Of a DNA stretch of 41,216 bases, positions 24,381 to 32,244 are shown one piece after another. How positions within the stretch are numbered: position 1 is the first letter of the stretch; each line of letters begins with the position of its first letter. The position numbers and the translations under genes are program-made. The stretch is from an uncultured bacterium. GTDB lineage: Bacteria > Bacillota > Clostridia > Lachnospirales > Lachnospiraceae. A model generated the notes under the pieces. The model was not told where the DNA came from. It did no database searches and was given only the letters and a program-made list of their open reading frames with translations. Where the stretch lies: positions 1 to 41,216 of the forward strand of contig CAJMON010000022.1 in the NCBI GenBank assembly GCA_905214955.1, written 5' to 3'.

Positions 24381-25622
24381 ATGAGACGAGTGGTAATTAC
24401 AGGAATGGGTGCAGTTACTCCGGTGGGACTGAATGTGGCAGATTTCTGGGACAGTGTAAAAGCAAAAAGAACCGGGTTTGGCCCCATTACCAAGTTTGAT
24501 ACATCTGACTATAAAGTGAAGCTGGCGGCAGAGCTGAAAGATTTTCAGCCGGAAGATTTTATGGATAAAAAAGCGGCCAGAAGAATGGAAGCCTTCAGCC
24601 AGTATGCAGTGGCAGCGGCAAAGGAAGCCCTGGAAGATTCCGGACTTTCCATGGAGAAAGAAGATCCTTACCGGATCGGCGTTTCCGTAGGCTCCGGCAT
24701 CGGAAGCCTTCAGGCTGTGGAGCGGGAATACGAAAGAATTCTCACCAAAGGGCCGTCCAGGGTCAATCCCCTTCTGGTTCCTTTGATGATCTCCAACATG
24801 GCAGGAGGAAATGTTTCCATTGCATTTGGATTAAAAGGAAAAAGCATCAATGTGGTAACAGCCTGTGCATCGGGAACCCACTCCATCGGAGAGGCATTCC
24901 GCACCATTCAGTGTGCAGATGCTGACGTGATGGTGGCAGGGGGAACCGAGAGCGCCATCTGCCCCTTAGGGGTTGCCGGATTTTCCGCTTTGACAGCATT
25001 AACCTCCAGCACCGATGTGAAACGATGCTCCATTCCCTTTGACAAAGACCGCAGCGGCTTTACCATGGGCGAGGGAGCAGCCGTACTGATTCTGGAAGAA
25101 CTGGAACATGCAAAAAAACGGGGAGCAAAGATCCTGGCAGAAGTGGCAGGTTATGGAGCTACCAGCGATGCCTATCACATCACCTCTCCAGCAGAGGACG
25201 GAGAAGGGGCTGCCAGAGCCATGGCAGATGCCATCAAAGAAGCAGGCATTTCCAAGGAAGAAGTCTTCTATGTGAATGCCCACGGCACCAGCACCCACCA
25301 CAATGATTTGTTTGAAACCAGAGCCATCAAAAAGCTGTTTGGAGAACATGCAAAAAACATGTATGTGAATTCCACCAAATCCATTGTGGGCCATATGTTA
25401 GGAGCGGCAGGTGCCATTGAGTGCATTACCTGTGTAAAAGAAATCCAGGAAGGCTGGATTCATCCCACGGTTGGTTTTGAAGAAAGCGAGCCGGAAATGG
25501 ATTTGAATTACGTAAAAGGAGAGGGCATTTCCTTCCCGGTGGAATACGCCATCAGCAACTCGCTGGGCTTTGGGGGACACAATGCCAGTATTCTGGTGAA
25601 AAAATACAGGGAGGAAGCCTGA
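24381..25622 (+). CDS. fabF: 3-oxoacyl-ACP synthase II
   Basis: 413 residues. Condenses malonyl-ACP with acyl-ACP in elongation. The catalytic triad Cys162 (TACASGTHS), His301 (NAHGTSTHHND) and His338 (SIVGHMLGAAG) is complete and spaced as in E. coli FabF. The C-terminal SNSLGFGGHNAS is also present. ACGGAGGAAAAAATAC precedes the ATG. Its stop overlaps the accB start by one base. As fabH is absent here, FabF alone in this operon cannot explain initiation from acetyl-CoA. Confidence 0.95.
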   Translation: MRRVVITGMGAVTPVGLNVADFWDSVKAKRTGFGPITKFDTSDYKVKLAAELKDFQPEDFMDKKAARRMEAFSQYAVAAAKEALEDSGLSMEKEDPYRIGVSVGSGIGSLQAVEREYERILTKGPSRVNPLLVPLMISNMAGGNVSIAFGLKGKSINVVTACASGTHSIGEAFRTIQCADADVMVAGGTESAICPLGVAGFSALTALTSSTDVKRCSIPFDKDRSGFTMGEGAAVLILEELEHAKKRGAKILAEVAGYGATSDAYHITSPAEDGEGAARAMADAIKEAGISKEEVFYVNAHGTSTHHNDLFETRAIKKLFGEHAKNMYVNSTKSIVGHMLGAAGAIECITCVKEIQEGWIHPTVGFEESEPEMDLNYVKGEGISFPVEYAISNSLGFGGHNASILVKKYREEA

Positions 25623-26053
25623 TGAACGTAGAACAGATTCTGCAGATGATTGACAAGGTTTCCGCATCCAAGATCACAGAATTTTGTCTGGAGACGCCGG
25701 AAGGAAGCCTTTCTCTAAAAAAAGGACCTGGGATTCCCTTAAGCGTGGAACAGGCAAGTTCTGGAAAAAGCAGTGTTCTGGAAGAAGAATCCGCACTGGA
25801 AAAAGAAGCAGCTCCTATGGGAAACCAGGTGGAGGCCCCTCTTGTAGGAACTTTTTATGCCGGTCCCTCTCCAGAGGGAGAGCCCTTTGTGAAAGTAGGA
25901 GACCAGGTGAAAAAAGGTCAGGTTCTGGGAATCATTGAGGCCATGAAACTGATGAATGAAGTAGAAAGTGATTATGACGGAACGGTGGAAGCTGTTCTGG
26001 TAAAGAACGAACAGATGGTAGAATATGGACAGCCGCTGTTTGTGATCCGCTAG
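25622..26053 (+). CDS. accB: Biotin carboxyl carrier protein of acetyl-CoA carboxylase
   Basis: 143 residues. The C-terminal biotinyl domain (about 70-143) holds EAMKLMNEV with Lys109 as the biotin site. The N-terminal 30 residues and a Ser/Glu-rich linker (about 35-68) are normal for AccB. The start overlaps the fabF stop as TGATG. The domain APLVGTFYAGPSPEGEPFVKVGDQVKKGQ matches the acetyl-CoA carboxylase carrier rather than carriers of decarboxylases. It acts with AccC and AccDA in the same operon. Confidence 0.94.
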   Translation: MNVEQILQMIDKVSASKITEFCLETPEGSLSLKKGPGIPLSVEQASSGKSSVLEEESALEKEAAPMGNQVEAPLVGTFYAGPSPEGEPFVKVGDQVKKGQVLGIIEAMKLMNEVESDYDGTVEAVLVKNEQMVEYGQPLFVIR

Positions 26054-26062
26054 GAGGAAGCC

Positions 26063-26491
26063 ATGTCTGTTTATACAACCAAAGAACTTTTGGAAATTTT
26101 ACCACACAGACAGCCCATGCTTTTGATTGACACCTTAGAAGAATTGGAGCCAGGAAAACGGGCTGTCGGGAAAAAATGTGTCAGCTATAATGAACCCTAT
26201 TTTGCAGGCCATTTTCCAGGAGAACCGGTGATGCCGGGAGTGCTGATTGTGGAAGCCTTAGCCCAGGTGGGAGCGGCTGTGATGCTGTCCTGCCCGGAAT
26301 TTAAAGGAAAGCTGGTTTATTTTGGAGGCATTGAACATTGCAGGTTCCGCAAAAAAGTGGTGCCGGGAGATGTGCTGATGCTGGAAGTGGAAATGATCCG
26401 CCAGAAAGGGCCCCTTGGAGTTGGAAAAGCTACGGCTACGGTGGATGGAAAGATAGCGGTGACAGCAGAGCTGACCTTTGCCATTGGATAA
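26063..26491 (+). CDS. fabZ: 3-hydroxyacyl-ACP dehydratase
   Basis: 142 residues, hot-dog fold. Removes water from 3-hydroxyacyl-ACP. LLEILPHRQPMLLID is the N-terminal motif, and GHFPGEPVMPGVLIVEALAQ carries catalytic His50 and Glu64. TAGGAGGAAGCC gives a ribosome site overlapping the accB stop. No fabA, fabM or fabN gene is present, so how this organism makes unsaturated fatty acids is not answered here. Confidence 0.94.
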   Translation: MSVYTTKELLEILPHRQPMLLIDTLEELEPGKRAVGKKCVSYNEPYFAGHFPGEPVMPGVLIVEALAQVGAAVMLSCPEFKGKLVYFGGIEHCRFRKKVVPGDVLMLEVEMIRQKGPLGVGKATATVDGKIAVTAELTFAIG

Positions 26492-26501
26492 GGAGAATAC
26501 C

Positions 26502-27851
26502 ATGTTTCAGAAAATACTGATTGCAAACCGGGGAGAGATTGCCGTGCGGATCATCCGGGCCTGCCGGGAAATGGGGATTAAGACCGTTGCGGTGTACTCC
26601 AAAGCGGAAAAAGAAGCTCTGCATACCCAGCTGGCAGATGAGGCCGTGTGTATCGGCCCTGCACAAAGCAGTGCTTCCTACTTAAATATGGAAAGCATTT
26701 TAAGTGCGGCTGTGACAAGCGGCGCTCAGGCCATCCATCCGGGTTTCGGTTTCTTGTCAGAAAACAGCAAATTTGCCAGAATGTGCGAAAAATGCGGTAT
26801 TGTGTTTATTGGTCCTTCTCCAGAAACCATGGATGAAATGGGAAACAAATCACAGGCAAGAGCTTTAATGGAACAGGCAGGAGTACCCATTGTCCCAGGA
26901 ACCAAAGAAGCCGTCCATACGGCAGAGAAAGCGTTGGAAGAGGCCAGAAAGATCGGCTTTCCGGTGATGATCAAGGCAGCTCTTGGCGGCGGGGGAAAAG
27001 GAATGCGGGTTTCTTATGGGGAAGCAGACTTTGAGGAAAATTTCCGCATGGCACAGTTGGAATCCGTAAAAGGCTTCGGGGACGATTCCATGTATCTGGA
27101 AAAATTTGTGGAACATCCCAAACACATTGAATTCCAAATTCTGGCTGACCGGTATGGAAATGTGGTCCAGTTAGGGGAACGGGACTGCTCCATTCAAAGG
27201 CATCATCAGAAAATGATTGAGGAGTCCCCCTGTGTATCTTTATCCACTACCCTTCGCAGGCAAATGGGAGAGGAAGCAGTAAAGGCAGCGAAAGCGGCCG
27301 GATATGAAAATGCCGGGACAGTAGAATTTCTTCTGGATCATGAGGGACACTTTTATTTCTGCGAGATGAATACCAGAATTCAGGTGGAGCATCCGGTAAC
27401 AGAGATGGTGTGCGGTGTGGATCTGGTAAAAGAACAGATTTCCATTGCAGCTGGAAATCCCTTAAGTATCCGCCAGGAGGACGTGGTGCTTCAGGGATAT
27501 GCCCTGGAATGCCGGATCAATGCAGAAGATCCCGCAAAAAATTTCTGCCCCTGTCCTGGAAAGCTGGGAGGAGTCCATCTGCCGGGAGGATTTGGAGTGC
27601 GCATTGACACCGCCGTGTACAGTGGAAGTGAGGTGCTGCCTTTTTACGATTCCATGCTGGCAAAGATCATTGTCCACGACAAAACCAGGGAGGGAGCCAT
27701 TGACAAAATGCGCAGCACCCTGGGGGAACTGATTTTAGAGGGTGTCACCACCAACCTGGATTTTCAGTATGAGCTGTTAGGCAATGCAGATTTTCGAAAT
27801 GGAATCTTTGATACTGGATTTTTGGAAACTCATTACAGCTGCTGCCGGTAA
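26502..27851 (+). CDS. accC: Biotin carboxylase of acetyl-CoA carboxylase
   Basis: 449 residues, normal for AccC. It carboxylates biotin on AccB with bicarbonate and ATP. Motifs seen: MFQKILIANRGEIAVRIIRA at the start, the glycine loop GGGGK (162-166), RDCSIQRHHQKMIEE, and EMNTRIQVEHPVTE. ATG 26502 is chosen because AAGGAG lies seven bases upstream; a GTG-type start further left would lie within the fabZ stop region. The last residues (FLETHYSCCR) are family-like. It is followed by accDA after 33 bases. Confidence 0.95.
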   Translation: MFQKILIANRGEIAVRIIRACREMGIKTVAVYSKAEKEALHTQLADEAVCIGPAQSSASYLNMESILSAAVTSGAQAIHPGFGFLSENSKFARMCEKCGIVFIGPSPETMDEMGNKSQARALMEQAGVPIVPGTKEAVHTAEKALEEARKIGFPVMIKAALGGGGKGMRVSYGEADFEENFRMAQLESVKGFGDDSMYLEKFVEHPKHIEFQILADRYGNVVQLGERDCSIQRHHQKMIEESPCVSLSTTLRRQMGEEAVKAAKAAGYENAGTVEFLLDHEGHFYFCEMNTRIQVEHPVTEMVCGVDLVKEQISIAAGNPLSIRQEDVVLQGYALECRINAEDPAKNFCPCPGKLGGVHLPGGFGVRIDTAVYSGSEVLPFYDSMLAKIIVHDKTREGAIDKMRSTLGELILEGVTTNLDFQYELLGNADFRNGIFDTGFLETHYSCCR

Positions 27852-27884
27852 CCGGAAGTCTATGCTGCAGCAAAGGAGGGCCAG

Positions 27885-29600
27885 ATGGCGATTTTAAAGG
27901 AAATGTTTAAAAAGACCATACAGAAAAGACATGAGGGGAATAGTGAAAAAGAACAAAAACCCTCTGTTCCGGAGGGACTCTGGGTCAAATGTCCCGTCTG
28001 TCAGAAAATGGTCTATAAGCCGGATGTGTTAGAAAATCATTCCGTCTGCCCAAAATGCGGAGGATATTTCCGGATTGGTGCCAGAAGGCGCATCCGGCTT
28101 CTGGCAGATCCGGGAAGCTTTGAGGAGTGGGGAAGTGATATTGAGGAGAAAGATCCTCTTTCCTTTCCAGAATATCCCCAGAAACTTGCCGCCCTGCAGG
28201 AGAAAACCAAGCTTTCTGAGGCAGTGCTCATTGGAAGGGCCACCATCTGCGGAGAGGAAACCGTGCTTGGGGTGTGCGATGCCAGATTTCTCATGGGGAG
28301 CATGGGCTATGTGGTAGGAGAACGGATTACCCAGGCCTTTGAAAAGGCAGAAAAGCTGGGGCTTCCCGTGGTTTTGTTCTGCTGCTCCGGAGGAGCCAGA
28401 ATGCAGGAAGGAATTGTTTCCCTGATGCAGATGGCAAAAACAGCAGCGGCAGTGAAACGGCATTCCAAGGCAGGCCTGTTTTATCTTACTGTACTGACGG
28501 ATCCCACCACTGGAGGGGTGACTGCAAGTTTTGCCATGTTAGGTGACATGCTTTTAGCAGAGCCTGGGGCGCTTATTGGATTTGCAGGCCCCAGAGTCAT
28601 TGCCCAGACTGTAGGGCAGAAGCTGCCGGAAGGCTTTCAGAGGGCAGAATTTCTCCAGGAAAAAGGAATTCTGGACGGCATTTTGCCAAGAGAAGGCATG
28701 AAAGAACAGATTGGAAAGCTTCTTCGGATGCACCGAAAGGAAGAAGCGTATCCATGCTGGGAAAAAGAAGCCCAGGTTTTCCAGAAAACGGTCAAAGAGA
28801 AGATTGTTGAAGAAAATCCGGTTTCTGCCTGGGAGCGGGTGAAGCGTTCCAGAAAAGCGGAACGTCCAACCAGCCTGGATTATATTCGTGAGATTTTTGA
28901 TGAATTTGTGGAACTTCACGGAGACCGGGCCTTTGGAGATGACCAGGCAGTGGCCGGAGGCATTGCACTTCTTCACGGACATCCGGTGACGGTGATTGGA
29001 CAGCAGAAAGGAAGCAGCACCAAAGAGAATGTTTCCAGAAACTTTGGCATGGCATCTCCGGAAGGCTATCGAAAAGCCCTGCGCCTGATGAAACAGGCGG
29101 AAAAGTTTCATCGGCCGGTAATCTGCTTTGTGGATACGCCGGGAGCAGCCTGCGGCATCGGGGCAGAGGAACGAGGCCAGGGAGAAGCCATTGCCAGAAA
29201 CTTAGCGGAAATGTCAGACCTGCAGGTGCCGGTACTTGCCATTCTCATTGGGGAAGGAGGCAGCGGCGGAGCTTTGGGTCTTGCCGTGGCCAATGAAGTG
29301 TGGATGATGGAAAATGCAACCTATTCTATTCTTTCCCCGGAAGGGTTTGCTGCCATTTTGTGGAAAGATGCCAAACGGGCAGAGGAAGCTTCGGAAGTGA
29401 TGAAGATTACGGCAGAAGATCTGAAAGCGCTTGGTATCATCGACTGGGTGATTCCGGAGGCATGGCCGGCAGATGAAAAACTGCTGCCAGAGGTGGCAGA
29501 ACAGATGCGGGAGAGAATTCTGATTTTCTTACAAACAGCAGGAGCGCTTACCGGGGAGGAACTGGTAAAGAGGCGGTATGAAAGATTCCGGAGGTATTAA
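27885..29600 (+). CDS. accDA: Fused carboxyltransferase beta-alpha subunit of acetyl-CoA carboxylase
   Basis: 571 residues that join AccD and AccA in one chain; together they move CO2 from carboxybiotin to acetyl-CoA, making malonyl-CoA. Residues 1-290 are AccD: a zinc ribbon with Cys36, Cys39, Cys55 and Cys58, then GxxMGSMGYVVGERI and CCSGGARMQEG. A linker at about 290-310 leads to AccA (about 311-571) from AWERVKRSRKAERPTSLDYI, with QKGSSTKENVSRNFGMASPEGYRKALRLM, VDTPGAACGIGAEERGQ and IGEGGSGGALGLAVANEV. The N-terminal 30-50 residues of free AccA are mostly gone. No frameshift or internal start is needed. AAAGGAGGG precedes the ATG. Confidence 0.93.
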   Translation: MAILKEMFKKTIQKRHEGNSEKEQKPSVPEGLWVKCPVCQKMVYKPDVLENHSVCPKCGGYFRIGARRRIRLLADPGSFEEWGSDIEEKDPLSFPEYPQKLAALQEKTKLSEAVLIGRATICGEETVLGVCDARFLMGSMGYVVGERITQAFEKAEKLGLPVVLFCCSGGARMQEGIVSLMQMAKTAAAVKRHSKAGLFYLTVLTDPTTGGVTASFAMLGDMLLAEPGALIGFAGPRVIAQTVGQKLPEGFQRAEFLQEKGILDGILPREGMKEQIGKLLRMHRKEEAYPCWEKEAQVFQKTVKEKIVEENPVSAWERVKRSRKAERPTSLDYIREIFDEFVELHGDRAFGDDQAVAGGIALLHGHPVTVIGQQKGSSTKENVSRNFGMASPEGYRKALRLMKQAEKFHRPVICFVDTPGAACGIGAEERGQGEAIARNLAEMSDLQVPVLAILIGEGGSGGALGLAVANEVWMMENATYSILSPEGFAAILWKDAKRAEEASEVMKITAEDLKALGIIDWVIPEAWPADEKLLPEVAEQMRERILIFLQTAGALTGEELVKRRYERFRRY

Positions 29601-29603
29601 GAA

Positions 29604-30659
29604 ATGAAAAAGAGAGAACTGCAGATCGGAGACCAGTTGGTAAAAGTGCCCATTCTCCAGGGCGGCATGGGAGTGGGAGTCAGTCTTTCCAGCCTTGCCG
29701 GTGCGGTTTCTGCCTGCGGCGGTGTAGGTGTGATTTCTTCTGCACAGATCGGATTTCGGGAACCGGATTTTGAAACCAATACGCTGGAGGCAAACTTACG
29801 GGCCTTAAAAATAGAGATTCAGAAGGCAAGGCAGATTGCCAGGGGGGGAATGCTGGGGGTTAATATCATGGTTGCCACCAAAGAATATGCCTCCTATGTA
29901 AAAACTGCCGTGGAAGCAGGCATTGACCTGATTATTTCCGGGGCAGGGCTTCCTGTGGACCTCCCGGCGCTCACAGAAAAAAGCAAAACAAAAATTGCAC
30001 CCATTGTCTCGACAGTGAAATCTGCCAGTGTGATCCTACGGCTGTGGGAGCGGAAGTACCACAGGCTGCCGGATCTGGTAGTGGTAGAAGGACCGGAAGC
30101 GGGAGGACATCTGGGATTTACCGAAGAACAGCTGGAAGAGTTTACCAAAGAGCGTTACCGGGAAGAAGTCCGGTCACTGATCCGTCTGGTAAAAGAACAT
30201 GGAAATACGCATGGGAAAGACATTCCTGTAGCTCTTGCGGGAGGCATCTATGAAAAAAAAGATGTGGAGGAAGCCTGGAAACTGGGAGCAGATGCTGTTC
30301 AGCTGGGGACCCGTTTTGTGACCACCTATGAATGTGATGCAGCGGACGCTTACAAGGAGACATACTTACATGCTAGAAAAGAAGACATTGAACTGGTAAA
30401 AAGTCCGGTGGGAATGCCGGGAAGAGCGATTCACAATGCATTTCTGGAAGAAACCGCAAATCATCCTGGTATCCATCAGAAGTGCCTGCACTGCCTGGAA
30501 CACTGCAATCCAAAAACAGCACCCTACTGCATCACCAGAGCCCTGATTGCAGCGGTCAAAGGCAATGTAAAAGAAGGGCTGCTGTTTTGCGGAAGCAATG
30601 CCTGGCGGGCCGAAAAAATCGAACATGTATCAGAAATTATGCAGGAGCTTATGGAATAA
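29604..30659 (+). CDS. FabK/nitronate monooxygenase family flavoprotein with a Cys cluster
   Basis: 351 residues, TIM-barrel FMN enzyme. VPILQGGMGVGVSLSSLAGAV, GVNIMVA, VVVEGPEAGGHLGF (His at the catalytic position), ALAGGIYEKKDV and LGTRFVTTYECD show the family. It is the last gene of the fatty acid operon, three bases after accDA, so a role close to lipid synthesis is likely: a second enoyl reductase, or a nitronate or aldehyde scavenging enzyme. The C-terminal part has Cys294-x2-Cys297-x3-Cys301-x7-Cys309, absent from FabK, which could bind a metal or Fe-S cluster. The terminator stem lies over the end of the gene. Confidence 0.8.
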   Translation: MKKRELQIGDQLVKVPILQGGMGVGVSLSSLAGAVSACGGVGVISSAQIGFREPDFETNTLEANLRALKIEIQKARQIARGGMLGVNIMVATKEYASYVKTAVEAGIDLIISGAGLPVDLPALTEKSKTKIAPIVSTVKSASVILRLWERKYHRLPDLVVVEGPEAGGHLGFTEEQLEEFTKERYREEVRSLIRLVKEHGNTHGKDIPVALAGGIYEKKDVEEAWKLGADAVQLGTRFVTTYECDAADAYKETYLHARKEDIELVKSPVGMPGRAIHNAFLEETANHPGIHQKCLHCLEHCNPKTAPYCITRALIAAVKGNVKEGLLFCGSNAWRAEKIEHVSEIMQELME

Positions 30660-30675
30660 TAGGCTCCTGTTTTTT
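30642..30675 (+). terminator. Terminator of the fatty acid operon
   Basis: CAGGAGCTTAT (30642-30652) pairs with ATAGGCTCCTG (30659-30669): 11 pairs, loop GGAATA, then six T. The 5' arm is inside the last codons of the preceding gene. Confidence 0.92.
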
Positions 30676-30685
30676 GCCAGGCATA

Positions 30686-30714
30686 TCAAAATTGGTTCAG
30701 CGAACTAATTTTGA
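30686..30714 (+). promoter_or_regulatory. Near-perfect 13-bp inverted repeat before gltX
   Basis: TCAAAATTGGTTC and GAACTAATTTTGA are inverted copies with one G-T mismatch around AGC. A third half-site, AAAATTAGTT, lies at 30731-30740 inside the promoter spacer. This fits an operator of a dimeric regulator, although the hairpin followed by TTTT could also be a weak second terminator. Confidence 0.5.
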
Positions 30715-30725
30715 TTTTACGGCAC

Positions 30726-30754
30726 TGTACAAAATTAGTTTTTCGGTATATAAT
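30726..30754 (+). promoter_or_regulatory. Promoter of gltX
   Basis: TGTACA (30726-30731) and TATAAT (30749-30754) are 17 bases apart. The -10 is perfect and the -35 matches four of six. The leader before the ATG is only about 25 bases, so no T-box fits. Confidence 0.75.
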
Positions 30755-30786
30755 GATGTGAGATTGACGAAAAAAGGAGAGTAACT

Positions 30787-32244
30787 ATGAGCAAGGTAAG
30801 AACTCGTTTTGCCCCCAGTCCGACAGGAAGAATGCACGTGGGCAATTTAAGAACTGCACTGTATGCCTATCTGATCGCAAAACATGCAGACGGAGATTTT
30901 CTGCTGCGTATTGAAGATACCGACCAGGAGCGTTTTGTAGAAGGCGCGCTGGACATTATTTATCATACCCTGAAAGAAACCGGACTGGTACACGATGAAG
31001 GCCCGGACAAAGATGGCGGCGTTGGTCCCTATGTACAGAGTGAGCGCCAGGCCCAGGGCATTTACATGAAATATGCAAAAGAACTGGTAGAAAAAGGAGA
31101 GGCTTATTACTGTTTCTGCGACAAGGAGCGTCTGGAGTCCTTAAAACAGGAAGTAGCTGGAAAAGAGATTGTTGTCTACGACAAACACTGCCTCCATCTT
31201 TCCAAAGAAGAGGTGGAAGCCAACTTAGCAGCCGGAAAGCCCTTTGTAATCCGCCAGAATATGCCGACCGAGGGAACCACCAGCTTTGAGGATGAGATCT
31301 ACGGTGTTATTGAAGTACCCAATGCGGAGCTGGACGATATGATCCTGATTAAATCGGATGGGTATCCTACTTACAACTTTGCAAACGTGGTAGATGACCA
31401 CCTGATGGGCATTACCCATGTGGTCAGAGGAAATGAGTACCTTTCCTCTGCACCCAAGTACAATCGCCTGTATGCAGCCTTTGGCTGGGATGTGCCGGTA
31501 TATGTACACTGCCCGCTGATTACCGATGAGAACCACAAGAAATTAAGCAAGCGCTGCGGTCATTCTTCCTATGAGGACCTGATTGACCAGGGATTTGTCA
31601 CAGAAGCAGTGGTGAACTACGTAGCCCTTCTTGGATGGTGCCCGGAAGACAACCGGGAAATCTTCTCCCTTCCGGAACTGGTAAAAGCTTTTGATTATCA
31701 TCATATCAGCAAATCTCCGGCTGTCTTTGATATCGGAAAGCTGAAATGGATGAACGGTGAGTATATCAAAGCCATGGACTTTGACAAATTCTATGAGAGA
31801 GCCCTTCCGTATCTTCAGGATACCATTCACAGAGATGTAGATCTGAAGAAGATCGCAGAGATGGTGAAGACCAGAATCGAAGTGTTCCCGGATATCCCGG
31901 CTCTCGTTGATTTCTTTGAGGCAGTTCCGGAGTATGATGCAGACATGTACTGTCATAAAAAGATGAAGACCACCAAAGAGTCTTCTCTGGAAGTTTTAAA
32001 GGAGATTCTGCCGAAGCTGGAAGCCCAGGAAGACTACAGCAACGATGCCCTGTATCAGCTGCTGGTGGATTTTGTGGCAGAAAAAGGATGCAAAAACGGT
32101 TATGTGATGTGGCCGGTACGTACCGCAGTATCCGGAAAACAGATGACACCGGCTGGTGCAACTGAGATTATGGAAGTTCTTGGAAAAGAAGAATCCATCG
32201 CCCGCATCCAGGCAGCCATTGAAAAGTTAAGCAAGGAAGCATGA
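30787..32244 (+). CDS. gltX: Glutamyl-tRNA synthetase
   Basis: 485 residues, class I synthetase that charges tRNA with glutamate. The HIGH-type motif is PSPTGRMHVGN (10-20) and the KMSKS-type motif is KLSKR (252-256). RIEDTDQER and DDHLMGITHVVRGNEYLSS are also standard. AAAAAAGGAGAGTAACT precedes the ATG. Whether it also charges tRNA-Gln cannot be told from the sequence. The stop overlaps the next gene by ATGA. Confidence 0.95.
   Translation: MSKVRTRFAPSPTGRMHVGNLRTALYAYLIAKHADGDFLLRIEDTDQERFVEGALDIIYHTLKETGLVHDEGPDKDGGVGPYVQSERQAQGIYMKYAKELVEKGEAYYCFCDKERLESLKQEVAGKEIVVYDKHCLHLSKEEVEANLAAGKPFVIRQNMPTEGTTSFEDEIYGVIEVPNAELDDMILIKSDGYPTYNFANVVDDHLMGITHVVRGNEYLSSAPKYNRLYAAFGWDVPVYVHCPLITDENHKKLSKRCGHSSYEDLIDQGFVTEAVVNYVALLGWCPEDNREIFSLPELVKAFDYHHISKSPAVFDIGKLKWMNGEYIKAMDFDKFYERALPYLQDTIHRDVDLKKIAEMVKTRIEVFPDIPALVDFFEAVPEYDADMYCHKKMKTTKESSLEVLKEILPKLEAQEDYSNDALYQLLVDFVAEKGCKNGYVMWPVRTAVSGKQMTPAGATEIMEVLGKEESIARIQAAIEKLSKEA

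Noticed and set aside
28760..28830. Sequencing error joining separate accD and accA genes
   Set aside because: The linker is in frame with no homopolymer run, and there is no ribosome site or start at the expected accA beginning.
30660..30786. T-box riboswitch before gltX
   Set aside because: The promoter leaves only about 25 bases of leader, and no specifier loop or T-box sequence is seen.
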